NCBI RefSeq assembly: GCF_021287045.1
Contig: NZ_JAJTBG010000004.1
Location: 62,001-126,000, forward strand
From: Oryzomicrobium sp.
Lineage (GTDB): Bacteria; Pseudomonadota; Gammaproteobacteria; Burkholderiales; Rhodocyclaceae
Direction of reading: 5' to 3'
Length of the DNA stretch: 64,000 bases
In this document: one piece after another, positions 56,091-64,000 of the stretch
Layout: the number at the start of each line of letters is the position of its first letter
Position numbering within the stretch: the stretch's first letter is position 1
Position numbers and translations under genes: made by a program
The notes under the pieces: model-generated
The model's database searches: none
Told to the model about the DNA's origin: nothing
Seen by the model: only the letters and a program-made list of their open reading frames with translations

Positions 56091-56900
56091 ATGAAGGTCG
56101 ACACGAACATTTCCGCCCGGACCCTGCGGGTCGCGGTGCGCGACCTGGAACTGGAAGTGGGCTGTTGGAGCCCGGCCGGCGCCCCCGCCGGGGCGGATCT
56201 GGTGCTGCTGCACGAAGGGCTGGGCAGCCTGTCGCTGTGGCGCGATTTTCCCGAGCAGCTCGCCGCGGCCACCGACCGCCGCGTCTGGGCCTGGTCGCGT
56301 CAGGGCTACGGGGCTTCGGGCCACGACCCGGTGCCGCGCACCCCGGACTACCTGGAAATCGAAGCCCGGGACTGGCTGCCCGCCACCCTGGTGGCCCTGG
56401 GCATCGAACGTCCGGTGCTGGTGGGCCATTCCGACGGCGGGTCGATTGCGCTGCTGCACGGCCTGCTTTTCCCCGGCGCCCAGGCGGGGGTGATCGCCAT
56501 CGCTCCCCACAGCTGGGTCGAGGAGGAATCCCTGGCCGGCATCCGCATCGCAGGCCAGTCCTGGCGCGACAGCTTGGGCAAGGCAGGGGGCTTCCAGGCG
56601 CGCCTGGCGCGCCATCACGGTGACGCCGACCGGGTTTTTTCCGACTGGCACGATACCTGGCTGTCGCCCCCGTTCCGCCATTGGGATATCCGCTCGCGGC
56701 TGCACACGATCGCCTGTCCGACCCTGGCGGTGCAGGGACGCCAGGACGAGTACGCCACTCTGGGCCAGATCGAAGTGGTGCGCGATTCGGTGCCGGGCGC
56801 CGAGATGGCGGTGATCGAGGACTGCGGCCACTCGCCCCACCGGGAGCAGCCGGCGGCGCTGATCGCCATTCTGCGCACGTTCCTGGCCGGAAAACCCTGA
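56091..56900 (+). CDS. Alpha/beta hydrolase
   Basis: 269 aa, ATG at 56091 with AGGAG inside the end of the preceding gene. LLHEGLGSLSLWRDFP, nucleophile GHSDGGSIAL (Ser), acid in QGRQDEYATL and His in CGHSPHREQP. Not closely similar to its upstream neighbour despite the shared fold. The pair is an operon ended by a terminator; substrate unknown. Confidence 0.88.
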   Translation: MKVDTNISARTLRVAVRDLELEVGCWSPAGAPAGADLVLLHEGLGSLSLWRDFPEQLAAATDRRVWAWSRQGYGASGHDPVPRTPDYLEIEARDWLPATLVALGIERPVLVGHSDGGSIALLHGLLFPGAQAGVIAIAPHSWVEEESLAGIRIAGQSWRDSLGKAGGFQARLARHHGDADRVFSDWHDTWLSPPFRHWDIRSRLHTIACPTLAVQGRQDEYATLGQIEVVRDSVPGAEMAVIEDCGHSPHREQPAALIAILRTFLAGKP

Positions 56901-56964
56901 TTCCTGGTCAGGGAATTTAGTGCGACACCTGGAAATCTGACTGTAATCTGACGAAAATTGCTTC

Positions 56965-57009
56965 AAAAACCCGGTTTCAGGGCCCTGGAGTGGGCCGTGC
57001 CGGGTTTTT
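56965..57009 (+). terminator. Terminator after the hydrolase pair
   Basis: AAAAACCCGG (56965-56974) pairs with CCGGGTTTTT (57000-57009); the loop contains further GGGCCC pairing. Confidence 0.85.
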
Positions 57010-57075
57010 GGCGGCTTTTTTCGCTTGATCCAGCGCAAAAAACGGCGATTTTTGCCATTTTTTACACGCGCCATA

Positions 57076-57112
57076 TTGCAGTGCGCCAGAGGCTTTACGA
57101 TAATTATTCTCA
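57076..57112 (+). promoter_or_regulatory. Fur-controlled promoter of the ftr operon
   Basis: TTGCAG (57076-57081), 17 bp, GATAAT (57099-57104). CGATAATTATTCTCA (57098-57112) matches the 7-1-7 Fur consensus TGATAATNATTATCA at 12 of 14 defined positions and covers the -10, so Fe-Fur would block transcription when iron is sufficient. Confidence 0.78.
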
Positions 57113-57199
57113 GTTGCAGTCCGAGCAAGCTTGCCAGAACCGTTCCGCCGGTCCCCGCAAGCCAGCTCAACACCAAATAAAACCAACTGGGAGTTCGAT

Positions 57200-57754
57200 A
57201 TGCGCTGGCGTTCCTTGCTCGATAAAACCGTTTTTGCCCTGGCTGTTTCCTGTCTCGCCTCCGTTTCCGCCCACGCCGTGGAATACCCGATCGGCACCCC
57301 GCAGCAGCGGGCCGGCATGGAAATCGGCGCGGTCTACCTGCAGGCCGTGACCATGGAGCCGGACGGCATGATGCGCAAGGTGGAGGAATCGGATATCCAC
57401 CTGGAAGCCGACATCCACGCCATGGGCGGCAACCCCAACGGTTTCGAGGAAGGCGCCTGGATTCCTTACCTGGTGGTGAAGTACGAGGTCACCAAGATCG
57501 GCACCAGCCAGAAGGTGAGCGGCGAGATGATGCCCATGGTGGCCAACGACGGCCCCCACTACGGCGACAACATCAAGCTGTTCGGCCCGGGCAAGTACCA
57601 CGTCAAGTACACCGTGATGCCGCCCTCCGCCAATCCCCATTCCCACTTCGGCCGCCATACCGACCGCCTCACGGGCGTGCGCCCCTGGTTCAAGCCCTTC
57701 GATGTGGAGTACGAGTTCACCTACGTCGGCGTGGGCAAAAAAGGCGGTTACTGA
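57200..57754 (+). CDS. ftrA: Periplasmic iron-binding protein FtrA (P19/Tp34 family)
   Basis: 184 aa from the ATG at 57200 (GGGAG upstream), signal peptide through SAHA. The mature protein begins VEYPIGTPQQRAGMEIGAVYL and has EADIHAM, GPHYGDN and NPHSHFGRHTDR, matching the P19/FetP/FtrA family that binds Cu and Fe at Glu, Met and His ligands. It presumably presents periplasmic Fe to the FtrC permease. First gene of the operon, under a Fur box. Confidence 0.92.
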   Translation: MRWRSLLDKTVFALAVSCLASVSAHAVEYPIGTPQQRAGMEIGAVYLQAVTMEPDGMMRKVEESDIHLEADIHAMGGNPNGFEEGAWIPYLVVKYEVTKIGTSQKVSGEMMPMVANDGPHYGDNIKLFGPGKYHVKYTVMPPSANPHSHFGRHTDRLTGVRPWFKPFDVEYEFTYVGVGKKGGY

Positions 57755-57757
57755 GCC

Positions 57758-59365
57758 ATGTCCGCCCGATCCCTGTGGCGGCCCGCTCGCGTGGCCGCGA
57801 TGGTAGCGCTCGCCCTTTCGCCGGCGGTCAGCCAGGCCGATACCGACCCGGAAGTGCGCAAGCTTCTGGAAAAATTGACCCAGCGCCTGGACCGGCTGGA
57901 AAAGCGCAACGCCGAACTCGAAGCCGAGCTGAAGGCGGCCAAGACCGCGCCGGCCCGGGCCGTGGCACCGGCATCCGCCGCGCCCGCGGTAGCAGCCCCG
58001 GCCGCGCCCGCGGCCACCGCCAGCCTGGAAGCCCGGGTGAAGACCCTGGAGGAGCAAAGCGCCCGGGTGAATGACGGCCTCAACCGCGAAGACGTGAGCG
58101 AGAACGAGCCCGAGCTGACGGCCCGCCTCAAGGCGGTGGAATACCAGTCCCTGGGCATGCTCAAGCAGGCCCGCATGGCCGAGGCCCTGGATGGCATCAC
58201 CGCCGGCATGAGCCTGTCCACCGTGGCCCAGCGTCCCAGCAATGGCAGCGGCCCGGCCGGTTCCGACCTGGTCGGCAAGTCCAACAACAGCCAGCTCAAC
58301 TACCGGGGCGACGTCTATGTGACCTTGCCCCTGGAGAACATCGGCGACATCGAGAGCCGCATCTTCGCCCAGTTCCGCTTCGGCCAGGGGTTCGGCCTGA
58401 ACGACCTGTACAGCTTCTCCAAGCCCAACGCCACGGCCTTCCGCGTCACCAGCCTGAGCCCGGACGACTCGGTGGCGATCCTGGGGCAGGCCTGGTACCA
58501 GGCCACCATTCCGCTGCCCTACGGCGGCTTCAAGCCCCACTCCAAGGAAAGCCTGGAGATCACCTTCGGCAAGATGGACCCCTTCGTCTTCTTCGACCAG
58601 AACGCGGCCGCCAACGACGAGACCAAGCAGTTCCTCAACACCGCCTTCGTGCACAACCCGCTGCTCGATGCCGGCGGCGACATCGGCGTCGATGCCAACG
58701 GCTTCGCACCGGGCTTCCGCGTCTCCTACGCCAACAGCGTGAACAAGCGCGAGGTGTGGCGCCTGTCCGCCGGCGTGTTCGGTGCCGGCAAGGGGTCCAA
58801 CTATTCCCGCTTCTTCTCCTCGCCGCTCCTGATCGTCCAGGCCGAAACCCAGCAGCGCTTCTTCGGCGGCCTGCTCGGCAACTACCGCCTGTACTACTGG
58901 CGCAACGGCCAGGCGCCGACCTTCGAGGACACCGCCGCCCACCGCTCCGGCTGGGGCCTGTCGGTGGACCAGCGGGTTGGGGACACGGTGACCCTGTTCG
59001 GCCGCTACGGCCAGCTGGTGCAAAATACCGGCGCCCGCTTCGACCGGGCCCTGACCGTGGGGGCCGAGTTCAACGGTTCCACCTGGAACCGGGGCGGCGA
59101 CTCCCTGGGCATCGGCCTGGGCATGATGCGGGCGGCCAGTTCGTTCCGCAGCACCTCCAGCCTGATCGACATCGACGGCAACGGCGTGCCCGACTACGGC
59201 TTTGCCGCCACCGGCAGCGAGCGCCTGGTCGAGCTGTACTATCGCTACCGCATCAACAAGCAGTTCGAGCTATCGCCCGACCTGCAATACATCGCCCGGC
59301 CCGCTGGCAACCCCGACGCCAAGGGCATCACCTTGATCGGCTTGCGCGCCCAGCTCACTTATTGA
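57758..59365 (+). CDS. OprB-like outer-membrane porin with N-terminal coiled coil
   Basis: 535 aa. Signal peptide, then a coiled coil (about residues 28-70, KLLEKLTQRLDRLEKRNAEL), an Ala/Pro linker and a second short coiled coil before a beta-barrel of about 390 residues. The end, YYRYRINKQFELSPDLQYIA, resembles OprB-type carbohydrate porins. It is inserted between ftrA and ftrB, 3 bp after ftrA, and is absent from classical ftrABCD. A role in outer-membrane entry of ferrous iron or a chelate is inference. Confidence 0.8.
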   Translation: MSARSLWRPARVAAMVALALSPAVSQADTDPEVRKLLEKLTQRLDRLEKRNAELEAELKAAKTAPARAVAPASAAPAVAAPAAPAATASLEARVKTLEEQSARVNDGLNREDVSENEPELTARLKAVEYQSLGMLKQARMAEALDGITAGMSLSTVAQRPSNGSGPAGSDLVGKSNNSQLNYRGDVYVTLPLENIGDIESRIFAQFRFGQGFGLNDLYSFSKPNATAFRVTSLSPDDSVAILGQAWYQATIPLPYGGFKPHSKESLEITFGKMDPFVFFDQNAAANDETKQFLNTAFVHNPLLDAGGDIGVDANGFAPGFRVSYANSVNKREVWRLSAGVFGAGKGSNYSRFFSSPLLIVQAETQQRFFGGLLGNYRLYYWRNGQAPTFEDTAAHRSGWGLSVDQRVGDTVTLFGRYGQLVQNTGARFDRALTVGAEFNGSTWNRGGDSLGIGLGMMRAASSFRSTSSLIDIDGNGVPDYGFAATGSERLVELYYRYRINKQFELSPDLQYIARPAGNPDAKGITLIGLRAQLTY

Positions 59366-59380
59366 TCTTGAGGTTTGCCC

Positions 59381-59758
59381 GTGAAAATCGTGTCGCTATC
59401 ACTATCGCAACCGTTCCGCCGCCTGGCCCGGCAGGCTGCCGCCCTGGCGGCCCTGGCCTGCATGGCGGCGGGCGCCCCGGCCCTGGCCGATGAACTGCCC
59501 ACCTTCAACCTCGTCATCCGCGCCGGCAAGTTCTACCCCGACGTGATCGAGGTGCCGGCCAACACCAAGTGGAAGCTCACCATCCACAACGAGGGGCCGG
59601 GGGCCGAGGAGTTCGAGAGCATCGAGCTGCGCAAGGAAAAGGTGCTGGCCCCCGGGGCCAGCAGCTTCCTCGTCTTCGCGCCGATGAAGCCGGGCACCTA
59701 CAAGTTCTTCGGCGATTTCCACCCGGAAACCGCCCAGGGCAAGATCGTCGCCAAGTAA
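59381..59758 (+). CDS. ftrB: Cupredoxin-domain protein FtrB
   Basis: 125 aa from the GTG at 59381 with GAGG upstream; signal peptide through ALA. Cupredoxin-like beta sandwich: TFNLVIRAGKFYPDVIEVPA and TYKFFGDFHPETAQG. The classical Cys-His-Met copper set is not complete, as in EfeO/FtrB proteins. In Bordetella FtrB is proposed to oxidise Fe2+ for transport by FtrC. Located between the porin and ftrC genes. Confidence 0.88.
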   Translation: MKIVSLSLSQPFRRLARQAAALAALACMAAGAPALADELPTFNLVIRAGKFYPDVIEVPANTKWKLTIHNEGPGAEEFESIELRKEKVLAPGASSFLVFAPMKPGTYKFFGDFHPETAQGKIVAK

Positions 59759-59821
59759 TGCGGCCGCAGGTGCGGCCGTTCGCTTTCGTATATCGCAGTC
59801 TTCGCAGTTGGAGTTCGCATC

Positions 59822-60664
59822 ATGGGAAATGCCCTGTTCATCGTCTGGCGTGAGAGCCTGGAGGCCATGCTGGTGGTGGGGGTGCTCTACGCCTGGCTGG
59901 CGCGCAACGCCCCCGAGCGCCTGCGCGCCCTGTGGGCCGGCACTGCCGGCGGCCTGGCCCTGGCCGGCGGTCTGGCCTACGCCATCGTCAGCGTCCAGGA
60001 CGAGCTTTCCGGCGAGGCGGTGGAATGGTTCCAGACCGGGGCCCTGCTGCTCGCCGCGGTGCTGATCGCCCAGATGGTGCTGTGGATGCAGAAGCACGGC
60101 CGGCACATGAAGAAGAGCATCGAGGCCGACGTGGCCGCCGCCGCCGAGAAGTCCGGCGGCCTGGGCATCGCCCTGGTGGCGGCCCTGGCCATCGGCCGCG
60201 AAGGCGCCGAGACGGTGATCTTCCTCTACGGCGTCGGCCTGGAGCAGGGCAGCGCCCTGACCACCCTGGGCGGTGCGGCTATCGGCCTGGCCTTGGCGGC
60301 GCTCACCGCCTGGGCGGTGAGCCGGGGCCTGCGCGGCCTCACCTACGCCACCTTCTTCCGCGTCACCAGTCTGCTGCTGCTGATGTTCGGCGCGTCCCTG
60401 CTGGTGGCCGGCGTGGACCGTCTGGTGGGTGCCGGCCTGCTGCCGGCCCTGGTGGATCCGCTGTGGGACACCTCGGCCCTGCTCGACGACGGCGCTGGCC
60501 TGGGCAAGCTGCTCTACGCCGTGGTGGGCTACCGGGCCATGCCGTCCCTGTCCCTGGTGCTGGCCTACGCCGCCTACTGGGCGGCGGTGTTCCTGGTCGG
60601 CCGGATCGGGGGTGGGGCGCCCAAGCCGGCGGCAGCGCCGGCCCGGGAGAACGGCCGTGGCTAG
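59822..60664 (+). CDS. ftrC: FTR1-family iron permease FtrC
   Basis: 280 aa, seven predicted helices. Two REXXE iron motifs, WRESLEAMLVVG near residue 9 and GREGAETVIFLYG near 124, define the FTR1/EfeU family. It moves iron across the inner membrane. The end overlaps the ftrD start by 8 bp. Confidence 0.95.
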   Translation: MGNALFIVWRESLEAMLVVGVLYAWLARNAPERLRALWAGTAGGLALAGGLAYAIVSVQDELSGEAVEWFQTGALLLAAVLIAQMVLWMQKHGRHMKKSIEADVAAAAEKSGGLGIALVAALAIGREGAETVIFLYGVGLEQGSALTTLGGAAIGLALAALTAWAVSRGLRGLTYATFFRVTSLLLLMFGASLLVAGVDRLVGAGLLPALVDPLWDTSALLDDGAGLGKLLYAVVGYRAMPSLSLVLAYAAYWAAVFLVGRIGGGAPKPAAAPARENGRG

Positions 60665-62096
60665 ATCGGCGACGATCCCCATCGTCCCGGTGGCGTCAGT
60701 GGCGCCACCTTCTCCCCGGTCACCCCTGGCGACCACCTTCCTCGGCCGCCTCGGTGAGGCCATGCGCCGCCACCGCCGCGTCATCCTGGCCATCCAGTGG
60801 GTGGTCATCGTCGTTTACGTGGGCCTGGTCACCGTGCCGGCCTTCATGCCCCTGCCGGAAACCGGCGCCACCATCGTCTCCAACCTGACCCTGGCCGCCC
60901 AGTTCGCCTTCTGGGGCATCTGGTGGCCCTTCGTCATCTTCACCACCCTGTTCGCCGGACGGGTCTGGTGCGGCGTGTTCTGCCCCGAAGGGGCCCTGGC
61001 CGAGCACGTCAGCCGCTTCGGTCTCAACCGGCGGGTGCCCAAGTTTATCCGCTGGAGCGGCTGGCCCTTCGTCGCCTTCATCCTGACCACGGTCTACGGC
61101 CAGCTGGTGAGCGTCTACGAATACGCCCAGGCAGCCTTGCTGGTGCTGGGCGGCTCGACCCTGGCGGCCATCGCCGTGGGCTTTCTCTACGGCCGGGAAA
61201 AGCGCGTTTGGTGCCGCTACCTGTGTCCGGTGAGCGGCGTGTTCAGCCTGCTCGGCCGGGTGGCGCCGCTCCAGTTCAAGGTGGATCGCCAGCTGTGGCG
61301 CGAGCACCGGCCCAATTTCCGCCTCGAATGCGCCCCCCTGGTGGACGTGAAGGGCATGACCGGCTCGTCCGACTGCCACCTGTGCGGTCAGTGCAGCGGC
61401 TTCCGCGAGGCGGTGCACCTCACCGCCCGGCTGCCCGGCAGCGAGGTGGCCCGGCTGCCCGACGGCGAGGTGTCGAAGTGGGACGCCCGGCTGGTGGTGT
61501 TCGGCATGCTCGGCGTGGCGGTGGGGGCCTTCCAGTGGAGTTCCAGCCCCTGGTTCGTCATGGTCAAGCAGGCCCTGGCCGAGTGGCTGGTGGAGCGCAA
61601 CTGGTTCGCCCCCCTGGAATCGGACATCCCCTGGTGGGTCCTGACCCACTATCCGGAAGCCGGTGATGTGTTCACCTGGCTCGACGGCGGCCTGGTGCTC
61701 GGCTACATCGGTGCCATGGCCCTGGTGCTGGGCAGCTGGATCAGCCTGTGGCTGGCGGTGGCCGGCCGGATCACCGCCACGGCCGGCGAATCCTGGCGCC
61801 ACGCCGCCCGGCGCCTGGCCTACACCTTGACGCCCCTGGCCGGCCTGGGCATCTTCCTCGGCCTGTCCGCCCTGACCGTCACCCTGCTCAAGGCCGAGGG
61901 CCTGCGCTTCCCCTGGCTGGGCAGCGCCCGGGGCGCGGTGCTGGCCATCGGTGTGCTGTGGAGCCTGGGCCTGGCCTGGCGCCAGTTGCACCACCGCAAG
62001 GCCCCCCTGCCACGCCTGGCCGCCGCCCTGGCCTGCGTGGCCGTGGCCTTGGCGCCGGTGGCGGCAAGCTGGATGCTGCTGTTCTACGTCTGGTAA
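60657..62096 (+). CDS. ftrD: NapH-like [4Fe-4S] membrane protein FtrD
   Basis: 479 aa from a GTG at 60657 overlapping the ftrC end. Several membrane helices and polyferredoxin-type cysteine motifs: WCGVFCPEGALAE, WCRYLCPVSGVF and CHLCGQCSGF. FtrD is thought to accept electrons from the ferroxidase step. The frame is open further upstream, but only as out-of-frame reading of ftrC. Last gene of the operon before a terminator. Confidence 0.9.
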   Translation: MARSATIPIVPVASVAPPSPRSPLATTFLGRLGEAMRRHRRVILAIQWVVIVVYVGLVTVPAFMPLPETGATIVSNLTLAAQFAFWGIWWPFVIFTTLFAGRVWCGVFCPEGALAEHVSRFGLNRRVPKFIRWSGWPFVAFILTTVYGQLVSVYEYAQAALLVLGGSTLAAIAVGFLYGREKRVWCRYLCPVSGVFSLLGRVAPLQFKVDRQLWREHRPNFRLECAPLVDVKGMTGSSDCHLCGQCSGFREAVHLTARLPGSEVARLPDGEVSKWDARLVVFGMLGVAVGAFQWSSSPWFVMVKQALAEWLVERNWFAPLESDIPWWVLTHYPEAGDVFTWLDGGLVLGYIGAMALVLGSWISLWLAVAGRITATAGESWRHAARRLAYTLTPLAGLGIFLGLSALTVTLLKAEGLRFPWLGSARGAVLAIGVLWSLGLAWRQLHHRKAPLPRLAAALACVAVALAPVAASWMLLFYVW

Positions 62097-62150
62097 GCGT
62101 GTGGGTCCGTTCCCCGGACGCTCTCCGGATTTTCCAAGCAGGTTGCGATG

Positions 62151-62181
62151 AACCGCCCGGCATTGTCCGGGCGGTTTTTTT
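62151..62181 (+). terminator. Terminator of the ftr operon
   Basis: AACCGCCCGG pairs with CCGGGCGGTT around a 6-base loop, followed by T6. Confidence 0.93.
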
Positions 62182-62195
62182 CATGCCGGTTCATG

Positions 62196-62738
62196 TCAAT
62201 TGCCCCGGCAGGCGGGGCTGGTCAGGGCCAGGTGCGCCCAGGCGCGGTCGATTTCGCCGGTGCGGGCGGCGCAGGGTCGGCGCCCGGCGGTGAGCACCAC
62301 GCTGTAGGGCAGGGCCTGGGGACGGTCGCCGAAGCGGGCCAGCACTCCGGCCGGATTCGACGGCGCCGTGAGGGCCAGCACCGGCGGCAGCAGGGCTTGG
62401 CGTACCGATTCCGGTGCCGCCAGGGTTTCGGAGGGGCGTTGGACCGCGACCGCGATCACCCGCAGCCGACCCTCCCTGGCAATGGCCGCCAGTTCCGCCA
62501 TTTCGCGCACGCAGCCGGGGCAGTCGCTGCGCCAGAAGTTGACCAGGGTCGGCGCCGGAGCCAGGGCGGACAGGCGTACGAAGCCATCGTCGCCGGCCAG
62601 TTCGAAATCCAGGGAGGTGGCCGGGTCGAGGGCGGCGGAAGCGAGGGTGGGGAGGCTGGCGAGCAGACAGGCGGCGATCCGGTTGCGGGCCCGGCCCCAT
62701 CGGGGCCGGGAGGTTCCTGCGGCAACGCCCTGCCGCAT
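62196..62738 (-). CDS. Exported thioredoxin/TlpA-like protein
   Basis: 180 aa from the ATG at 62738; a GTG at 62756 is an alternative and neither has a good ribosome site. A signal peptide (RNRIAACLLASLPTLASAA) precedes a thioredoxin-like domain with NFWRSDCPGCVREMAEL, i.e. a CPGC active site. It probably acts as a periplasmic disulfide reductase or oxidase. It follows the TonB-dependent receptor gene, nearly touching it, and may mature or reduce the receptor or its ligand; that is inference. Confidence 0.8.
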   Translation of the reverse strand: MRQGVAAGTSRPRWGRARNRIAACLLASLPTLASAALDPATSLDFELAGDDGFVRLSALAPAPTLVNFWRSDCPGCVREMAELAAIAREGRLRVIAVAVQRPSETLAAPESVRQALLPPVLALTAPSNPAGVLARFGDRPQALPYSVVLTAGRRPCAARTGEIDRAWAHLALTSPACRGN

Positions 62739-62758
62739 CGAAGGGGAAATGGGCACGG

Positions 62759-64000
62759 TCAGAGGGTGAATTTCACGCCGGCATAGAGGAAGCGGCCGCG
62801 GTTGGGGCCCCACAGATGGGTGACGTCCAGGCTGCCGTTGCGGTCGATCCAGAGAAAGCTCTCCTTGGTGGCCTGGCGGTAGTCGAACAGGTTGTCGGCC
62901 CCGGCGTAGGTGCTCCATTGCTTGTTCACCCGGTATTCGGCGCGCAGGTCCACGGTCCAGAAGGTCGGGCTCTTGTCGCGCTTGGGCGTGCCGTCCAGGT
63001 TGTAGCGCGGGTTGTTGGCGTAGTCGTAGAACTTGGCCAGGTTCTGGCTGCCGGTCCAGGTGGCCCGGGTAAACACGTCCCACGGACCGCTGGCGTAGTC
63101 GAGGCGGAAATAGGCGCGCTCTTCGGGGCGGGCGAACACCAGGGTGCCGGGGGTGAAGGTGTAGTGGTATTTCTCGACGCCCACCGTGCCTTCTAGGGTC
63201 GTGGTCAGCTTGTGGGTGAGGGTGAAGTCGCCGCCGACCACGGTCACCGGGGTGGTGGCCGAGCTGAACACGGTGATCGGGTTGCCGGATGCATCGGTGT
63301 GGTTGGGGTCGAGCAGGGCCATGTTGTAGATGCGGTTCCACGACAGGTTGCCCGACCAGGCGGTGCGGTCCCCGGCGTAAGCCAGGGTGTAGGTGGCGTT
63401 GTGGGAGACCTCGGGTTTGGTCACTTCGCGCACGATGCGCACCGTGTCCAGAATGCCGTGATCCTGCTCGAAGAACGAGGTGGGGGCCCGGTAGCCCTTG
63501 CCCACGGCGAAGCGGCTGTTGAGGTGGTCGGTGTGGTTCCACAGCACGTTCAGGCGCGGGCTGGTGATATTGCCGAACACGTTGTGGTGATCCACCCGGA
63601 CCGACCCGTTTACTTCCACGGCGCCGTCGAAGAACGGGCGGTAGGCTTGGAAGAAGGCGCCCGGGGTGCGATAGACGTAGTTGTCGATGCCGTTGTTGAC
63701 TTCGCCGGCTGCATCCGCGCCCCGGCTGGAAAGGTCTTCGTAGCGATAGTTGAGGCCGGCGGTGACCAAGCTGCTGCCCAGGGGCTGCTGGGTGCTGGCT
63801 TCCAGGTAGTACTGGGTCTGGTCGGCCTTGTAGACGGCCTTTTCGTAGAACGAGTCCTGCTTGTGCCGGGCATAGCCGACGGCTAGGCGCAGGGTGCCGT
63901 CTCCCAGGCCGCGGGTGCCGCTGGAGACGAACTGGGTACGGTCGGTGAAGATGATTTCCGACATGCCGGCGCGGCCGTTGTCGTAGGGCACCAGGGCCCC
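62759..64000 (-). CDS. TonB-dependent receptor, 5' end outside the window
   Basis: At least 413 aa, the C-terminal part of an outer-membrane TonB-dependent beta-barrel: repeated amphipathic strands, VGKGYRAPTSFFEQDHG, WTVDLRAEYRVNKQWSTYAG and the terminal FLYAGVKFTL. The N-terminal plug and TonB box lie beyond the right edge. Ligand unknown; proximity to the ftr operon and a likely iron theme suggest a siderophore or metal chelate. It is transcribed towards the ftr terminator. Confidence 0.9.
   Translation of the reverse strand, partial: GALVPYDNGRAGMSEIIFTDRTQFVSSGTRGLGDGTLRLAVGYARHKQDSFYEKAVYKADQTQYYLEASTQQPLGSSLVTAGLNYRYEDLSSRGADAAGEVNNGIDNYVYRTPGAFFQAYRPFFDGAVEVNGSVRVDHHNVFGNITSPRLNVLWNHTDHLNSRFAVGKGYRAPTSFFEQDHGILDTVRIVREVTKPEVSHNATYTLAYAGDRTAWSGNLSWNRIYNMALLDPNHTDASGNPITVFSSATTPVTVVGGDFTLTHKLTTTLEGTVGVEKYHYTFTPGTLVFARPEERAYFRLDYASGPWDVFTRATWTGSQNLAKFYDYANNPRYNLDGTPKRDKSPTFWTVDLRAEYRVNKQWSTYAGADNLFDYRQATKESFLWIDRNGSLDVTHLWGPNRGRFLYAGVKFTL

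Noticed and set aside
1-64000. CRISPR arrays, insertion sequences, prophage genes, rRNA and tRNA genes
   Set aside because: None were seen; no transposase or integrase motifs, no regularly spaced repeats, and no tRNA-like cloverleaf noticed in the intergenic gaps.

Overview
The window is high-GC proteobacterial chromosome, densely packed, with the gene order and protein families of a betaproteobacterium. The order mdh | gntR-sdhCDAB-sdhE-gltA-sucA-sucB-lpd ... zapE, the rpsF-priB-rpsR-rplI-dnaB block, and lolCD near DUF2062/comEC point to Rhodocyclales (an Azospira/Dechloromonas-like organism). This is inferred from gene order and protein flavour, not from a search. I see no rRNA, tRNA, CRISPR array, transposase or phage gene.

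Layout. 0-8 kb: a TetR regulator coupled to a rifampin-phosphotransferase-like PEP/pyruvate-binding enzyme, a DUF5610 protein, cyclopropane fatty acid synthase, TruC, a DUF3617 protein and malate dehydrogenase. 8-20 kb: a GntR regulator and a long TCA-cycle block (succinate dehydrogenase, SdhE, citrate synthase, 2-oxoglutarate dehydrogenase E1-E2-E3). 20-28 kb: a DUF3141 hydrolase/PHA-synthase-like protein facing away from zapE, a Spy/CpxP-like periplasmic protein with its response regulator and histidine kinase, a secretin-N-like exported protein, and a PAS/degenerate-GGDEF protein. 28-33 kb: threonine synthase and the rpsF-priB-rpsR-rplI-dnaB block.

33-45 kb: the ergothioneine pair egtB-egtD, two small uncharacterised genes with intergenic repeats around them, a SDR/M20 amidohydrolase/TRIC-channel cassette, recJ with a phosphoglycerate-mutase-like neighbour, and lolC-lolD. 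45-57 kb: two equally long tandem chemoreceptors, a GlpM-family protein, a K+ channel with RCK domain, DUF2062, comEC, a non-coding stretch carrying several DnaA-box-like sites beside an AT-rich tract, and two alpha/beta hydrolases. 57-64 kb: a ferrous-iron uptake operon of FtrABCD type, preceded by a good Fur-box/promoter overlap and containing an extra OprB-like porin gene, then a thioredoxin-like gene and a truncated TonB-dependent receptor on the other strand.

The observations most worth checking are the DnaA-box cluster after comEC, the porin inside the Fur-controlled ftr operon, the structured RNA candidates in the sdh leader and between sucB and lpd, the TetR operator over the promoter of the RPH-like operon, and the modular intergenic repeat near 33.2 and 36.2 kb.
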